Assembly: GCF_900112225.1 (NCBI RefSeq)
Contig: NZ_FOLD01000020.1
Location: forward strand, 59,988-107,019
Direction of reading: 5' to 3'
DNA from: Massilia yuzhufengensis
GTDB lineage: Bacteria; Pseudomonadota; Gammaproteobacteria; Burkholderiales; Burkholderiaceae_D
DNA length: 47,032 nucleotides
Below are positions 1-8,167 of this stretch, piece after piece. The notes beneath the pieces are model-generated. The model was not told the DNA's origin, searched no databases, and saw only the letters and a list, made by a program, of their open reading frames with translations. Both the position numbers and the translations under genes were made by a program. Every line of letters begins with the position of its first letter. The stretch's first letter is position 1.

Positions 1-1
1 G

Positions 2-85
2 CGCAGGGCGCTCGACGGCCGGCGCGTCACGTCTGCCGAGCGATTGCTGCACCTGGCAATCAAACCCATCCATAGCGAAAGGTGA
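2..85 (+). CDS. C-terminal end of an unidentified protein (partial)
   Basis: A plus-strand frame enters from the left edge and runs 27 codons to a TGA, ending in the residues LLHLAIKPIHSER. The composition looks like real protein and the stop leaves a short convergent gap before the DUF481 gene. There is too little sequence to name a family, and it could be a chance open frame. Confidence 0.35.
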   Translation, partial: RRALDGRRVTSAERLLHLAIKPIHSER

Positions 86-94
86 CAGCGCCTA

Positions 95-892
95 TTAGAA
101 CGAGTAGACCATCGTCAGCGAAGTCTGGGTGTCGGTGTTCTTCTTGCCCACCGGGACGCTGGTGTCGCTGCGGGCGGAAAATCCGGCCTTCATCTGCATG
201 GTCGAATTGATCTTGGTGCTCAGCGAGGTCTCGGCCACCGAGTGGGTGTTCGAGGTGCCTTTTTCCACGCTGACCGACTGGGCGAAATAGGCCGAGGGGC
301 TGACGCGCCATCGGAACTGGGCCGCGCCGCGCACGGTCAGCCCGCTTTCGTCCTCGCCGGTGGCGCGTTCGCCCGCGAAGTAGCCCGGGCCGAGTTCGAC
401 GTCGAGCGACTTGTCGCCCGAATTGAACCATTGTGCGCCGTGGCCGACCGCGATCGAGGAGTAGCGCGTGTAGGCGCCGAAGCGGTCGTTCACGTGCGAA
501 CCGAGCACGAAGGCGCGCTTGCCTTCGCCCAGCAGCTTGAGCGAAGCCTTGGCCGAGGCGGCGAAGCGCTCGGCCGACTTGCTGCGCTCGATATTGCCGT
601 CGTCGTCCTCGTACTCATCTTCCTTGAAGAAACCGCTGACCACGAATTCGTGGCTCCAGTTGGCGGTTTCGTGGCGAGCGTCGATCTTGCCGGTGATGGA
701 CGTACCGGTGGTGTTGCCGGACGTCGCGATCGCGCCCAGTTCCGCGGACGTGAACCAGCCGCCTTCGGGGATCGTGGGCGGCGCCACCCTCAGCGGGGCA
801 TGGACGTTACCGACTGCGGGAAGGTCAGGGCCGGCATGGGCCAGGGCAGGCGCGGCGAGCAGGAGTAATGCGAAGGTCGGGAGGATTTTCAT
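95..892 (-). CDS. DUF481 family outer-membrane protein (YdiY-like)
   Basis: The 265-residue protein has a clear signal peptide (MKILPTFALLLLAAPALAHA) followed by alternating polar/aromatic strands typical of a small outer-membrane beta barrel, ending in the aromatic terminus VYSF expected of BAM substrates. The segment ELGAIATSGNTTGTSITGKI resembles the DUF481 hallmark, where a strand with 'TSGNT' opens the barrel. Function in this family is unknown; salt- or acid-inducible members are known in enterobacteria. The start is uncertain: in-frame ATGs also occur at 898, 901 and 934. I chose 892 because it begins directly with the charged n-region of the signal peptide, although none of the candidates has a strong Shine-Dalgarno. 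A TACAAT sequence near 928-933 on the minus strand could be its -10 element. Confidence 0.75.
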   Translation of the reverse strand: MKILPTFALLLLAAPALAHAGPDLPAVGNVHAPLRVAPPTIPEGGWFTSAELGAIATSGNTTGTSITGKIDARHETANWSHEFVVSGFFKEDEYEDDDGNIERSKSAERFAASAKASLKLLGEGKRAFVLGSHVNDRFGAYTRYSSIAVGHGAQWFNSGDKSLDVELGPGYFAGERATGEDESGLTVRGAAQFRWRVSPSAYFAQSVSVEKGTSNTHSVAETSLSTKINSTMQMKAGFSARSDTSVPVGKKNTDTQTSLTMVYSF

Positions 893-971
893 AAGCATCA
901 TGTTGCCGACAGGATGGGCGACATTGTATCCCAAAGACAGCGCGAAAGATGCTTTCCGTCACAATTTCAGC

Positions 972-2264
972 TCAGGTCCCCACGTAGACGATCTTGAAGG
1001 TGAACAGGGCCGCGATCACCCATACCACGGGCGCGACTTCGCGCGCGCGCCCGGTGAGCAGCTTGAGCGCCGCGTAGCTGATGAAGCCGAAGGCGATCCC
1101 CTCCGCGATCGAAAAAGTGAAGGGCATCACCAGCGCGGTGACCGCGGCCGGGATGCTTTCGGTGGAGTCGCTCCAGTCGACCTCGCCCAGGTCGGCCAGC
1201 ATCAGGCAGGCCACGAACAGCAGAGCCGGGGCGGTGGCGTAGGCCGGCACCACGCCGGCCAGCGGCGCGATGAACAGGCAGGCCAGGAACAGCACCGCCA
1301 CCGTGACCGCGGTCAGGCCGGTGCGCCCGCCGGCCTGCACGCCGGACGCGCTTTCGAGGTAGGCGGTGGTGCTGGAGGTGCCGAGCAGGCTGCCGGCCAC
1401 GATGGCGCCGCTGTCGGCCAGCAAGGCCTTGTTGAGGCGGTCCATCTTGCCGTCGACCAGCAGGCCGGCGCGGCGCGCCACGCCCATCAGGGTGCCGGTG
1501 GCGTCGAACAGCTCGACCAGGAAGAACACCAGCACCACGTTCAGGATGCCGCTCGAGAGCGCGCCCGGGATGTCGAGCTTGAACAGGGTCGGGTCGATCG
1601 AGGGCGGCGCCGAGAAGATGCCGCGGTAGGTATTGCCGCCAAAGAAGAAGGACAGCACCGTCACCAGCACGATGCCGATCAGGATCGCGCCCTTCACGCG
1701 CAGGCGGTCCAGCGCGACGATGGCGAAGAAGCCGGCGATGGCCATGATGGCTTCCGGCTTGTGCAGGTCTCCCGCCTTGACCAGGGTGGCCGGGTTGGCC
1801 ACCACGATGCCGGCGTTCTTCAGGGCGATCAGGGCCAGGAACATGCCCAGGCCGACCGTGATCGCGACCCGCATCGAAGTCGGGATGCCGTTCACGATCA
1901 TGCCGCGCAGGCCCAGCAGCGACACCAGGATGAACAGGCAGCCCGAGATGAACACCGCGCCCAGCGCGGCCGGCCAGGCGATCCCCATGCCCAGCACCAC
2001 GGCGTAGGCGAAGTAGGCGTTCAGGCCCATGCCGGGCGCCATCGCGATCGGGTAGTTGGCGTACAGGCCCATCACGGCGGTGCCAAGCGCAGCCACGATG
2101 CAGGTGGCGACGAACACCGATTCCCGGGGCATGCCGGCGTCGCCAAGGATGGAGGGGTTGACGAAGATGATGTAGACCATCGTCAGGAAGGTGGTCAGCC
2201 CGGCCAGCAGTTCGGTACGCACGTTGGTGCCGCTCTGGGTGAGCTGGAAGAATTTGTCGAGCAT
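972..2264 (-). CDS. NCS2/AzgA-type purine (hypoxanthine/guanine/adenine) permease
   Basis: This 430-residue polytopic inner-membrane protein matches the AzgA/PbuG branch of the NCS2 uracil/xanthine transporters, which import hypoxanthine, guanine or adenine with protons. The N-terminal FLTMVYIIFVNPSIL, the APGMGLNAYFAY motif in TM3 and the VELFDATGTLMGVARRAG segment in the middle are signatures of this branch. The length equals that usual for GhxP/AdeP-like permeases. The start at 2264 (MLDKFF) was chosen over an upstream in-frame ATG at 2330 because GGAG lies about 9 nt before it and family members begin here. It stands alone, divergent from the hypothetical gene at 2360. Which purine it prefers cannot be read from sequence. 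Confidence 0.9.
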   Translation of the reverse strand: MLDKFFQLTQSGTNVRTELLAGLTTFLTMVYIIFVNPSILGDAGMPRESVFVATCIVAALGTAVMGLYANYPIAMAPGMGLNAYFAYAVVLGMGIAWPAALGAVFISGCLFILVSLLGLRGMIVNGIPTSMRVAITVGLGMFLALIALKNAGIVVANPATLVKAGDLHKPEAIMAIAGFFAIVALDRLRVKGAILIGIVLVTVLSFFFGGNTYRGIFSAPPSIDPTLFKLDIPGALSSGILNVVLVFFLVELFDATGTLMGVARRAGLLVDGKMDRLNKALLADSGAIVAGSLLGTSSTTAYLESASGVQAGGRTGLTAVTVAVLFLACLFIAPLAGVVPAYATAPALLFVACLMLADLGEVDWSDSTESIPAAVTALVMPFTFSIAEGIAFGFISYAALKLLTGRAREVAPVVWVIAALFTFKIVYVGT

Positions 2265-2359
2265 CTGGCTGCGCTCCGTCGTTGTTTTGCCTGAAGCATA
2301 ACATCCGCACGGCGCTTGATGCGCTACCATGGCGCTTTCTCCCCCACCGACACACCGCC

Positions 2360-3568
2360 ATGAAGAACAAGCGCCCGCTGCCCCGCACCTCCAACAACCC
2401 GCGCGAACCGGACAATGCGTCCGTGGCCCAGGAGCTGGCCGACCTGGCCCTGGCCATCGCCGAGCGCGAGGAAGAACCCGGCGGCCTCGCCGTCGCCGTC
2501 GACGGCAACGAGGAACTGCTGGCCGCCGTGCGCAAGCTGGTGCGCAAGAAGCGCGACGAAGCCCTGTACGAAGCCATCGAGATCGCGCGCTACACCGACC
2601 CCGACGCCTGCCGCCTGCTGCGCGGGCGCATCGAGGAGGAAGCGGCGATCCTGCGCCTGCGCCGCGACGACGGCCGGGAATACGAGATCGACGCCTTCCT
2701 GGTCCCGCTGTTCGTGCGCAGCACCGGCGGCCTGCAGGCCGGCGACAGCTTTCAGGACCTGGAAGCCTTCGAGGCGCTGTCGACCAGCTTCCATCCGGCC
2801 GGGCTGGAAAGCGCCACTGCGAAGGTGGTGCTGATCCAGCACGCCTACGACCTGGCCGAGATCGACCACATTGCCTTCTCGACCCTGCACGAGATGCTGC
2901 GCGAGGCGGCCGCTTCGCTGCTCGAGAAAAAGCTGCAGCCCGCGCCCACCATCGAGGCCAGCATCCGCGGCTGGACCGGGGAGCGCTTCGCGCCGGACGA
3001 ATCGAGCATGGAGCTGCGCTTCCTGCTCGGCTTTTCGCTCAAGCACCTGGATGACCCGTTCTACGCGGTGCCGGCGGCCGAGGAAGCGTCCGACGCCTGG
3101 TTCGCCGCGCGCGAGGAGCGCTACCGCGCCTGGACCGCGACGGTGGCGCCGCTGGTGCGCCGCTGCCTGTCGCGCCAGCCCGACAGCATCGAAGTGAACT
3201 TCCTGTACCAGGACTTGTTCTACGCCGCCAAGGAGCAGGGCGTGGGCGAGCTGGCCATGCTGGGCATCCTGTCGGAAGTGGCGCGCACCCTGGTGGCCAA
3301 GGAACTCGAGGCCGACCAGGTGCATGCGGCGGTGGCGCCGCTCGACGCGGGCGAGCACATCGTCATGCGGATCAACCTGTACGCCCTCGACGGCGGCACG
3401 CCCTGGGGCAGCGTCGACATGCCGGTCGACCTGGCGGCCGACCTGTCCACCGAGATGGACAGCCTGTGCGACGCGCTGCTGTCGCTCGGCCTGGAAGGGG
3501 TATCGGTGGCCAGCGGCTTCAGCCAGGACGGGCATGCGGAAGGGGCCGAGCCCTACCAGCCGGGCTGA
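2360..3568 (+). CDS. conserved hypothetical protein, possibly DUF2863-like
   Basis: A 402-residue soluble, acidic, helix-rich protein without signal peptide or membrane segment. It opens with a charged disordered stretch (MKNKRPLPRTSNN), then an EELADLALAIAEREEE helix. A later block (FLYQDLFYAAKEQGVGELAMLGIL) and the C-terminal INLYALDGGTPWGSVDMPVD resemble the layout of the uncharacterised DUF2863 proteins common in Burkholderiales, but I recall that family only roughly, so the assignment is tentative. No catalytic motif is visible. The start at 2360 is preferred to an ATG at 2282 because the upstream stretch overlaps the permease promoter region and looks non-coding. It is divergent from the permease and has no obvious operon partner. 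Confidence 0.75.
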   Translation: MKNKRPLPRTSNNPREPDNASVAQELADLALAIAEREEEPGGLAVAVDGNEELLAAVRKLVRKKRDEALYEAIEIARYTDPDACRLLRGRIEEEAAILRLRRDDGREYEIDAFLVPLFVRSTGGLQAGDSFQDLEAFEALSTSFHPAGLESATAKVVLIQHAYDLAEIDHIAFSTLHEMLREAAASLLEKKLQPAPTIEASIRGWTGERFAPDESSMELRFLLGFSLKHLDDPFYAVPAAEEASDAWFAAREERYRAWTATVAPLVRRCLSRQPDSIEVNFLYQDLFYAAKEQGVGELAMLGILSEVARTLVAKELEADQVHAAVAPLDAGEHIVMRINLYALDGGTPWGSVDMPVDLAADLSTEMDSLCDALLSLGLEGVSVASGFSQDGHAEGAEPYQPG

Positions 3569-4014
3569 TGCCATGGCCGGGAGGGCGGGCTGCCTTCCTA
3601 CATATTCCGCCAAGCTATGCTGCACTGCACCGAAGCCGGCGCTGGCCTGCCTGCGCCGAATGAAACGGAGCCTTGCCGTCGCGTGTCAAAGCCTGTTTAG
3701 ATGCTGCGCTACGCAGGTGCAAGGTAACATTGATGATGAGTATTCGTAGTGGATCTTCCTGTAGTTGTGTAGGACCCTCCCTACATCGATGCACCCAGCC
3801 GCCGACTCCCCCCTATGAAGGCGGTTTGTTACATCCGGTTGCAACATTACGTGTTGGAAATATTGCAATGCATAACTGAAAATCTTACGAATTTTGCATG
3901 ATACGATGCGTGGGTCCGGTTGGCGCAGAGCGCTTCCGGGGACCGGCAATCGAGAGAAAAGCTGCCGGGCTTTGCCAACAACTAGAGCGCCACGAAGGCG
4001 AAAAGGAACTACAC
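3569..4014 (+). other. 446-bp intergenic leader with low-GC core
   Basis: No convincing gene is visible here. The middle (about 3680-3910) is clearly lower in GC than its surroundings and is probably the promoter region of the glycosyltransferase gene. It contains a short hairpin (TGTAGG/CCTACA around 3770-3787) and two TTGCAA palindromes at 3839-3844 and 3863-3868. I could not assign a sigma factor with confidence. Confidence 0.4.
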
Positions 4015-5202
4015 ATGCCGACCTTGATCGTGTTTTGCCACCTGCGCTGGGACTTCGTCTTCCAGCGTCCCCAGCACCTGATGACCCGTCTGGCGGAACA
4101 CTACCGAATCCTGTTTGTCGAGGAACCGGTGTATGGCGAAGGGCAGGCGTATATGAAGAAGACCGCCGCCGCGCCGAACATCACCGTCTGCCAGCCGCAT
4201 ACCCCGATCCACGCGCCTGGCTTCCACGACGACCAGATCCCGACCCTGCAAGCCATGCTGGCAGACCTCGTGCCGGAAGGCGAGCAGCCGGTGGTCTGGT
4301 TCTACACCCCGATGGCGCTGCCGCTGCTGCAGGGCCTGAACCCATCCAAGATCATCTACGACTGCATGGACGAGCTGGCGATGTTCAAGAATTCGCCGAA
4401 GCAGCTGCTGCAGCGCGAAAGCGCACTGCTGAACATGGCAGACGTCGTCTTCACCGGCGGACCGAGCCTGTACCAGTCCAAGCGCGACCGCCATGCGAAC
4501 GCGCACTGCTTCTCGAGCAGCGTCGATGCCAAGCACTTCCGCCAGGCCCAGGACGCCGACATCTCGCACCCGGACCAGGCCCACATCCCGCATCCGCGCC
4601 TGGGCTTCTACGGCGTGATCGACGAGCGCTTCGACGTCGACCTGGTCTCGAGCATGGCCGACGCCCATCCGGAATGGCAGATCGTGCTGGTCGGCCCGGT
4701 CGTCAAGATCGACCCGGCGACCCTGCCGAAGCAGGCCAATGTCCACTACATGGGCCAGCGCACCTATGACGAGCTGCCGAAGTTCCTGGCCGGCTGGGAT
4801 GTCTGCCTGCTGCCGTTCGCCATGAACGACTCGACCAAGTTCATCTCGCCAACCAAGGTGCTCGAATACATGGCGGCCGAGCTGCCGGCCGTATCGACCC
4901 CGATCACCGACGTCAAGGTGCCTTACGGCGACGTGGTGGCGGTGGCCGAAACGACGGAAGAATTCATCGCCGCCTGCGAACGCCAGCTGGCCCTGGGCGA
5001 CGGCGAGCGCCAGGCCATGGCCAAGCGCATGCGCGAAGTGGTGGCCGGCACCTCGTGGGACCTCACCGCGAGCCGCATGCACGAACTGATCACCAGCGCG
5101 GTGCCGGGGCACAATGCGCGCCGTCCGGCCCCTGCCGACGCAGTCATGGCCGAAGTGCTGCCGGTGAAAGTCAACGCGGTCCCGGTGGCAAAGACCGCGT
5201 AA
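4015..5202 (+). CDS. glycosyltransferase, family 1-like
   Basis: A 395-residue GT-B-fold glycosyltransferase. The N-terminal domain begins MPTLIVFCHLRWDFVFQRPQ, the 'H-L-R-WDFVWQRPQ' opening typical of bacterial family 1 enzymes found with polysaccharide genes. The C-terminal domain holds LGFYGVIDERFD and the nucleotide-sugar loop SPTKVLEYMAAELPAVSTP, equivalent to the E-x7-E region. The substrate cannot be told from sequence. It acts in the cytosol on activated sugars and probably serves exopolysaccharide or a glycolipid. AAGGA lies 7 nt upstream of the chosen ATG; an upstream in-frame ATG (3898) reads through apparently untranslated leader. The gene stands alone, with a long AT-richer leader upstream and a strong terminator downstream. 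Confidence 0.85.
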   Translation: MPTLIVFCHLRWDFVFQRPQHLMTRLAEHYRILFVEEPVYGEGQAYMKKTAAAPNITVCQPHTPIHAPGFHDDQIPTLQAMLADLVPEGEQPVVWFYTPMALPLLQGLNPSKIIYDCMDELAMFKNSPKQLLQRESALLNMADVVFTGGPSLYQSKRDRHANAHCFSSSVDAKHFRQAQDADISHPDQAHIPHPRLGFYGVIDERFDVDLVSSMADAHPEWQIVLVGPVVKIDPATLPKQANVHYMGQRTYDELPKFLAGWDVCLLPFAMNDSTKFISPTKVLEYMAAELPAVSTPITDVKVPYGDVVAVAETTEEFIAACERQLALGDGERQAMAKRMREVVAGTSWDLTASRMHELITSAVPGHNARRPAPADAVMAEVLPVKVNAVPVAKTA

Positions 5203-5223
5203 GCGAAGCGACAGGGTAAGCGG

Positions 5224-5304
5224 CCAGCGGCCCCGCATCGCGCGGGCCGCTGGCTGGCGACGGCACGGCGGCGGACCCCTGGGGTACCGCCGCCGTGTTT
5301 TTTT
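5224..5304 (+). terminator. double hairpin with T-tract (rho-independent terminator)
   Basis: Two perfect stems follow the glycosyltransferase stop. The first pairs CCAGCGGCCC (5224-5233) with GGGCCGCTGG (5244-5253). The second pairs CACGGCGGCGG (5264-5274) with CCGCCGCCGTG (5287-5297) and is followed directly by seven T residues at 5298-5304. This ends the glycosyltransferase transcript just before the NUDIX gene. Confidence 0.9.
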
Positions 5305-5320
5305 CGTATGAGGGCATGGC

Positions 5321-5746
5321 ATGACCAGGCACACGGTTTCCTGCGGCACCCTGGTGCTCAACGCGCGGCGCGAGCTGCTGCTGTGCCACGTCACGCATAC
5401 CGCGAAATGGGACATCCCGAAAGGCATGCTGGACCCGGGCGAGACCGAGCTGGAAGCGGCCATGCGCGAGCTGCGCGAGGAAGCCGGCCTGGAGTTCGAG
5501 GCCGCGCTGTTCCGCGACCTGGGCCCCTTTGCCTACCGGCGCGACAAGCGCCTGCACCTGTTCATGCTGCAGGCGCCCGCCAGCCTGGACGACCTGGCGC
5601 ACCTGCACTGCAGCACCACCTTCCCGCACCACGTGACCGGCGCGCCGACCCCCGAGATGGATGGCTACCGCTGGGCCGTGCGCGATGATGTGCGCGGCCT
5701 GTGCTGGCCGCGCATGGGCGAGGTGCTGATGTCGATCGACTGGTAG
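5321..5746 (+). CDS. NUDIX hydrolase
   Basis: A 141-residue NUDIX protein. The Nudix box G-x5-E-x7-REUxEExGU is intact: it begins GMLDPGETELEAAM and continues RELREEAGL (about residues 36-58). This box binds the Mg or Mn ions that hydrolyse a nucleoside diphosphate linked to X. WDIPKG just before the box resembles the diadenosine-polyphosphate (Ap4A)/RppH-like subgroup, so small alarmone-like dinucleotides are possible substrates, but this is inference. It begins 17 nt after the T-tract of the preceding terminator and so must have its own promoter or rely on read-through. Its stop lies against the truncated end of the decayed PAS gene on the other strand. Confidence 0.88.
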   Translation: MTRHTVSCGTLVLNARRELLLCHVTHTAKWDIPKGMLDPGETELEAAMRELREEAGLEFEAALFRDLGPFAYRRDKRLHLFMLQAPASLDDLAHLHCSTTFPHHVTGAPTPEMDGYRWAVRDDVRGLCWPRMGEVLMSIDW

Positions 5747-6275
5747 CGCGCTGGGGTTGGTCTCCAGGAACCGGTAGTCGCAGGGCTGGCCCGCATTGTC
5801 GTACAACATCTCGATGACGCACACGCCTTCGTCGACCGATTCGAACAGGGTGCGGTAGCGTTCCTCGCTGTGGCGCAGCTGCTGCGCGGCTTCGAACTGG
5901 CGGGTGGCGTCGATCGCCACGCCCCGCATCAGGGAGCCCGCGTCGGCCACCGCCGCGCCGCCGCGCAGCGCTTCCGGGATGCCGAACATGGCGCCCATGC
6001 GCGCGTCGCCCACGACCCGGTCGGCCTCGATGTCCCAGGTCCAGACCGCGACCTCCGACCAGGACCAGCGCGAAGTCGCGGCTGCCCGCCTGTTCCAGTC
6101 CGTCTGCGGCCGAGCCGGCATGCACGACCGGCTCGGCCAGCTCGGCCGCGACCCGTACCAGCACCGGGTCAGCTGCGGGCCGGTCGCAGATGAACAGCAG
6201 GCTGGCGCTGCCGGGGCCGCTCAAGGCGCTGCCCCGGTGCCGGGCGAAGGTGGTCCCATGGTGTGTTCCTACCAT
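5747..6275 (-). pseudogene. decayed receiver/PAS sensor gene (frameshifted, truncated at both domains)
   Basis: Minus-strand coding remnants lie in two frames. From an ATG at 6275 one frame reads LLFICDRPAADPVLVRV and AADGLEQAGSRDFALVLV, which looks like the first half of a response-regulator receiver domain. Near 6055-6062 the sense shifts to another frame, reading WSEVAVWTWDIEADRVV, the start of a PAS domain, and later LRHSEERYRTLFESVDEG and DNAGQPCDYRFLETNP, the start of a second PAS domain. The text then stops abruptly where the convergent NUDIX gene ends. So the receiver and first PAS are joined out of frame with material missing, and everything after the second PAS start (normally a kinase or cyclase output) is gone. 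It is a relic of a hybrid signalling protein. Confidence 0.75.
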
Positions 6276-6419
6276 GTTTGCCGCCAATCTACGGGGCCGC
6301 TGCGGTCCTGTCAACGGCGCGGACGCCGCCCCGCCGGCCTTGCGCCACCGAGCGGAAATTGTCAGTAGTATGCTGCTTTCGCGGCAAGCAAGCCGGCATG
6401 ACGAGACAAGGAGTACAGC

Positions 6420-7271
6420 ATGGGCAGCAGCAGCAACAGCGGCGTGACCGACAGTGGAGCAGGCGAGGTGGCCGACATCATGCGCGGCCTGTATGGCGAT
6501 GGCATCATCGGCTGCCGCGGCGCTTTCAGCCCGGAGCTGGTCGCGCAGTTGCGGGCCGACATCGACCAGCTGTTCGAGGAAGCCCAGGGCCGGCCGGGCG
6601 GGGCGCTCAACCGCGGGCCGAACCGCTTCTACGTGGAAGTGCACCCGGAGCGCCTGCGCTGCTTCGTGGAGATCGCCAGCCACCCGTGGGTGACGGCCGT
6701 GTGCAAGGCCGTGCTGGGCCCGGCCTACCGGATCGTCGAAGTCGGCTTCGACGTGCCGGGTCCGGGGGCGATGCACCAGCCCTGGCACCGCGACTTCAAG
6801 TCGCCGCCGGAGACCGTCGAGGGCCGGCGCCTGAGTTCGCTGGCCTTCAATATCACCACGGTCGACGTCACCGAGGACATGGGACCGTTCGAGATCGCGC
6901 CCGGCACCCAGTGGGACCTGTTCGAGGGCGACCCGATGTTCCCCGACAAGGCGCTGTGGCCGCGCTACGAAGCGCTGGCGCAGCGCAAGCTGCCCAAGGT
7001 GGGCGACATCTCGGCGCGCTCGGCGCTGACGATTCACCGCGGCACCGCCAACCAGTCCGACAAGTCGCGGCCGGTACTGGTGCTGGGGGCCGATGCGCCG
7101 GACGCCACCAACGCCATCAAGCACGACCTGCAGATGTCGCGCGCCTATTACGACAGCCTGCCGGAAGAGGTGCGGCGCCACCTGGCCTGCCGCGTGGTAG
7201 AGCGGCTCGAGCCGATCTACCAGGCCCACACGATCGAGGGGCTGACGATGGGCGTGACGATGGGTGGATGA
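6420..7271 (+). CDS. phytanoyl-CoA dioxygenase (PhyH) family protein
   Basis: A 283-residue Fe(II)/2-oxoglutarate oxygenase of the PhyH family. The iron-binding facial triad is visible as HRD in QPWHRDFKSPP (about residues 120-130) plus a distal H in ALTIHRGTANQSDKSRP, where the following R would bind 2-oxoglutarate. GPFEIAPGTQWDLFEGD is the strand region typical of the family. The substrate is unknown; bacterial members hydroxylate diverse small molecules. AAGGAG about 7 nt upstream supports the start. A stem-loop follows the stop. It is a single-gene unit next to the decayed PAS gene. Confidence 0.88.
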   Translation: MGSSSNSGVTDSGAGEVADIMRGLYGDGIIGCRGAFSPELVAQLRADIDQLFEEAQGRPGGALNRGPNRFYVEVHPERLRCFVEIASHPWVTAVCKAVLGPAYRIVEVGFDVPGPGAMHQPWHRDFKSPPETVEGRRLSSLAFNITTVDVTEDMGPFEIAPGTQWDLFEGDPMFPDKALWPRYEALAQRKLPKVGDISARSALTIHRGTANQSDKSRPVLVLGADAPDATNAIKHDLQMSRAYYDSLPEEVRRHLACRVVERLEPIYQAHTIEGLTMGVTMGG

Positions 7272-7275
7272 AGAA

Positions 7276-7296
7276 GGGGCCGCTGGAAGCGGCCCC
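7276..7296 (+). terminator. stem-loop after the PhyH gene
   Basis: GGGGCCGCT pairs perfectly with AGCGGCCCC around a GGA loop, 4 nt after the TGA of the dioxygenase gene. A T-rich stretch (ATTCTTTTT) follows after a short gap. It lies between two convergent genes and may serve both. Confidence 0.65.
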
Positions 7297-7300
7297 GGGA

Positions 7301-7567
7301 TCATTCTTTTTCCGGCACGCCCTGCGAGGGCACCGGGGTCTTGAGCGCGTCCGGCAGCGCGTCGGCAATGCCGTTCGCCGGCATCTGGCCGACCCGGCGC
7401 GCCTCGTCGGAATGCTGGTCCAGGCTCACTTCCTCGGCCACGTCGAAGCGGCCATCCTCGGCACCTTCTTCGCCGGGAAGCAGGTTGTCGGAACGCTGCT
7501 CCTGGCCGCCGCCGGCGACGGGCGCGGCGGGGTTCTTGTCACTGCCTTGCTGGGTTGGTGGTGCCAT
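7301..7567 (-). CDS. small hydrophilic, disordered hypothetical protein
   Basis: An 88-residue protein rich in Q, G, E, D, P and S, with no hydrophobic core (MAPPTQQGSDKNPAAPVAGG at the N-terminus, PSQGVPEKE at the end). It looks intrinsically disordered, like the hydrophilins or stress-induced small proteins of this bacterial group; the function is unknown. The ATG at 7567 has AGGAG 7 nt upstream and is preferred to the in-frame ATG at 7594. A second protein of similar style is encoded at 32259-32600. Confidence 0.6.
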   Translation of the reverse strand: MAPPTQQGSDKNPAAPVAGGGQEQRSDNLLPGEEGAEDGRFDVAEEVSLDQHSDEARRVGQMPANGIADALPDALKTPVPSQGVPEKE

Positions 7568-7632
7568 GCTGTGCTCCTGTGGACGATTTTTCATGGCCCA
7601 TTATCACGCGGCGGCCCGGCGCCGGTCGCACG

Positions 7633-7902
7633 CTAGTCGCGCGGTTCCTTGCGCGGCAGGTTCTTTTCCACGATCGCCCACAGGATCAGCCCGTAGGCCA
7701 GCACCCGGATCAGGTAGTGCAGGGGCGAATCCTCGCCCGCTTCGTTGAGGATGGCCGAGTAAACCCGGTGCACGCCCTCGATGAAGAAGGACAGGGCGAA
7801 CCACAGGAAGAAGCGGTCGCCCGTGTTGCGCCAGAAGCGCAGGAAAAACAGCGCGATGGTCAGCGACGCCATCGAAATCGCGCCATACATCATTTCTGTC
7901 AT
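7633..7902 (-). CDS. DUF5985 family small membrane protein (third gene of operon)
   Basis: An 89-residue protein with three predicted membrane helices (MYGAISMASLTIALFFLRFW, then FFLWFALSFFIEGVHRVYSA, then YLIRVLAYGLILWAIVEKN). The FxRFWRxTGDRFFLWFA pattern is typical of the uncharacterised DUF5985 proteins, which usually occur as adjacent pairs, as here with the gene at 7907. The spacing between the two is 4 nt, so they are surely co-transcribed and probably form a heteromeric membrane complex. No function is known. The last residues (KNLPRKEPRD) form a basic cytoplasmic tail. Confidence 0.8.
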   Translation of the reverse strand: MTEMMYGAISMASLTIALFFLRFWRNTGDRFFLWFALSFFIEGVHRVYSAILNEAGEDSPLHYLIRVLAYGLILWAIVEKNLPRKEPRD

Positions 7903-7906
7903 GGCC

Positions 7907-8164
7907 TCACTCCTTCTCGTAGATCAGGCCGTACAGCAGCAGCAGGCAGGCCACCAGTGCGCTGATCAGGCGCAGCGGCATGAAATCGACATTCGGGAAG
8001 ACGATCTTGTCGAAAATCAGGAACAGGTTATTGAAGGTCATCACCGCGAAGCACAGCCCGCTCCAGAACAGGAGCCGGTAGCGCGTGCGCCGGTAGCTGG
8101 CGAGCAGCAGCCAGGTACAGGCCAGCGAGGTCAACATGCACAGGGTGTAGATAAGTTCGCCCAT
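7907..8164 (-). CDS. DUF5985 family small membrane protein (second gene of operon)
   Basis: An 85-residue protein with three predicted membrane helices. The opening is MGELIYTLCMLTSLACTWLL, followed by a short basic loop SYRRTRYRLLFW, which is the DUF5985-type counterpart of the FLRFWRNTGDRFFLW loop in its neighbour. The pair are distant paralogues. It lies 3 nt after the winged-helix-like gene and 4 nt before the other DUF5985 gene. The role is unknown. Confidence 0.8.
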   Translation of the reverse strand: MGELIYTLCMLTSLACTWLLLASYRRTRYRLLFWSGLCFAVMTFNNLFLIFDKIVFPNVDFMPLRLISALVACLLLLYGLIYEKE

Positions 8165-8167
8165 GGA

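Noticed and set aside
519..2294. Long plus-strand open frame (591 codons) opposite the permease
   Set aside because: It is Arg/His/Gln-rich, antisense to well-supported genes, and an expected shadow of high-GC coding DNA.
3839..3868. TTGCAA palindromes as a sigma-54 or specific activator site
   Set aside because: The GG-N10-GC spacing of sigma-54 is absent, and TTGCAA alone is too short to assign.
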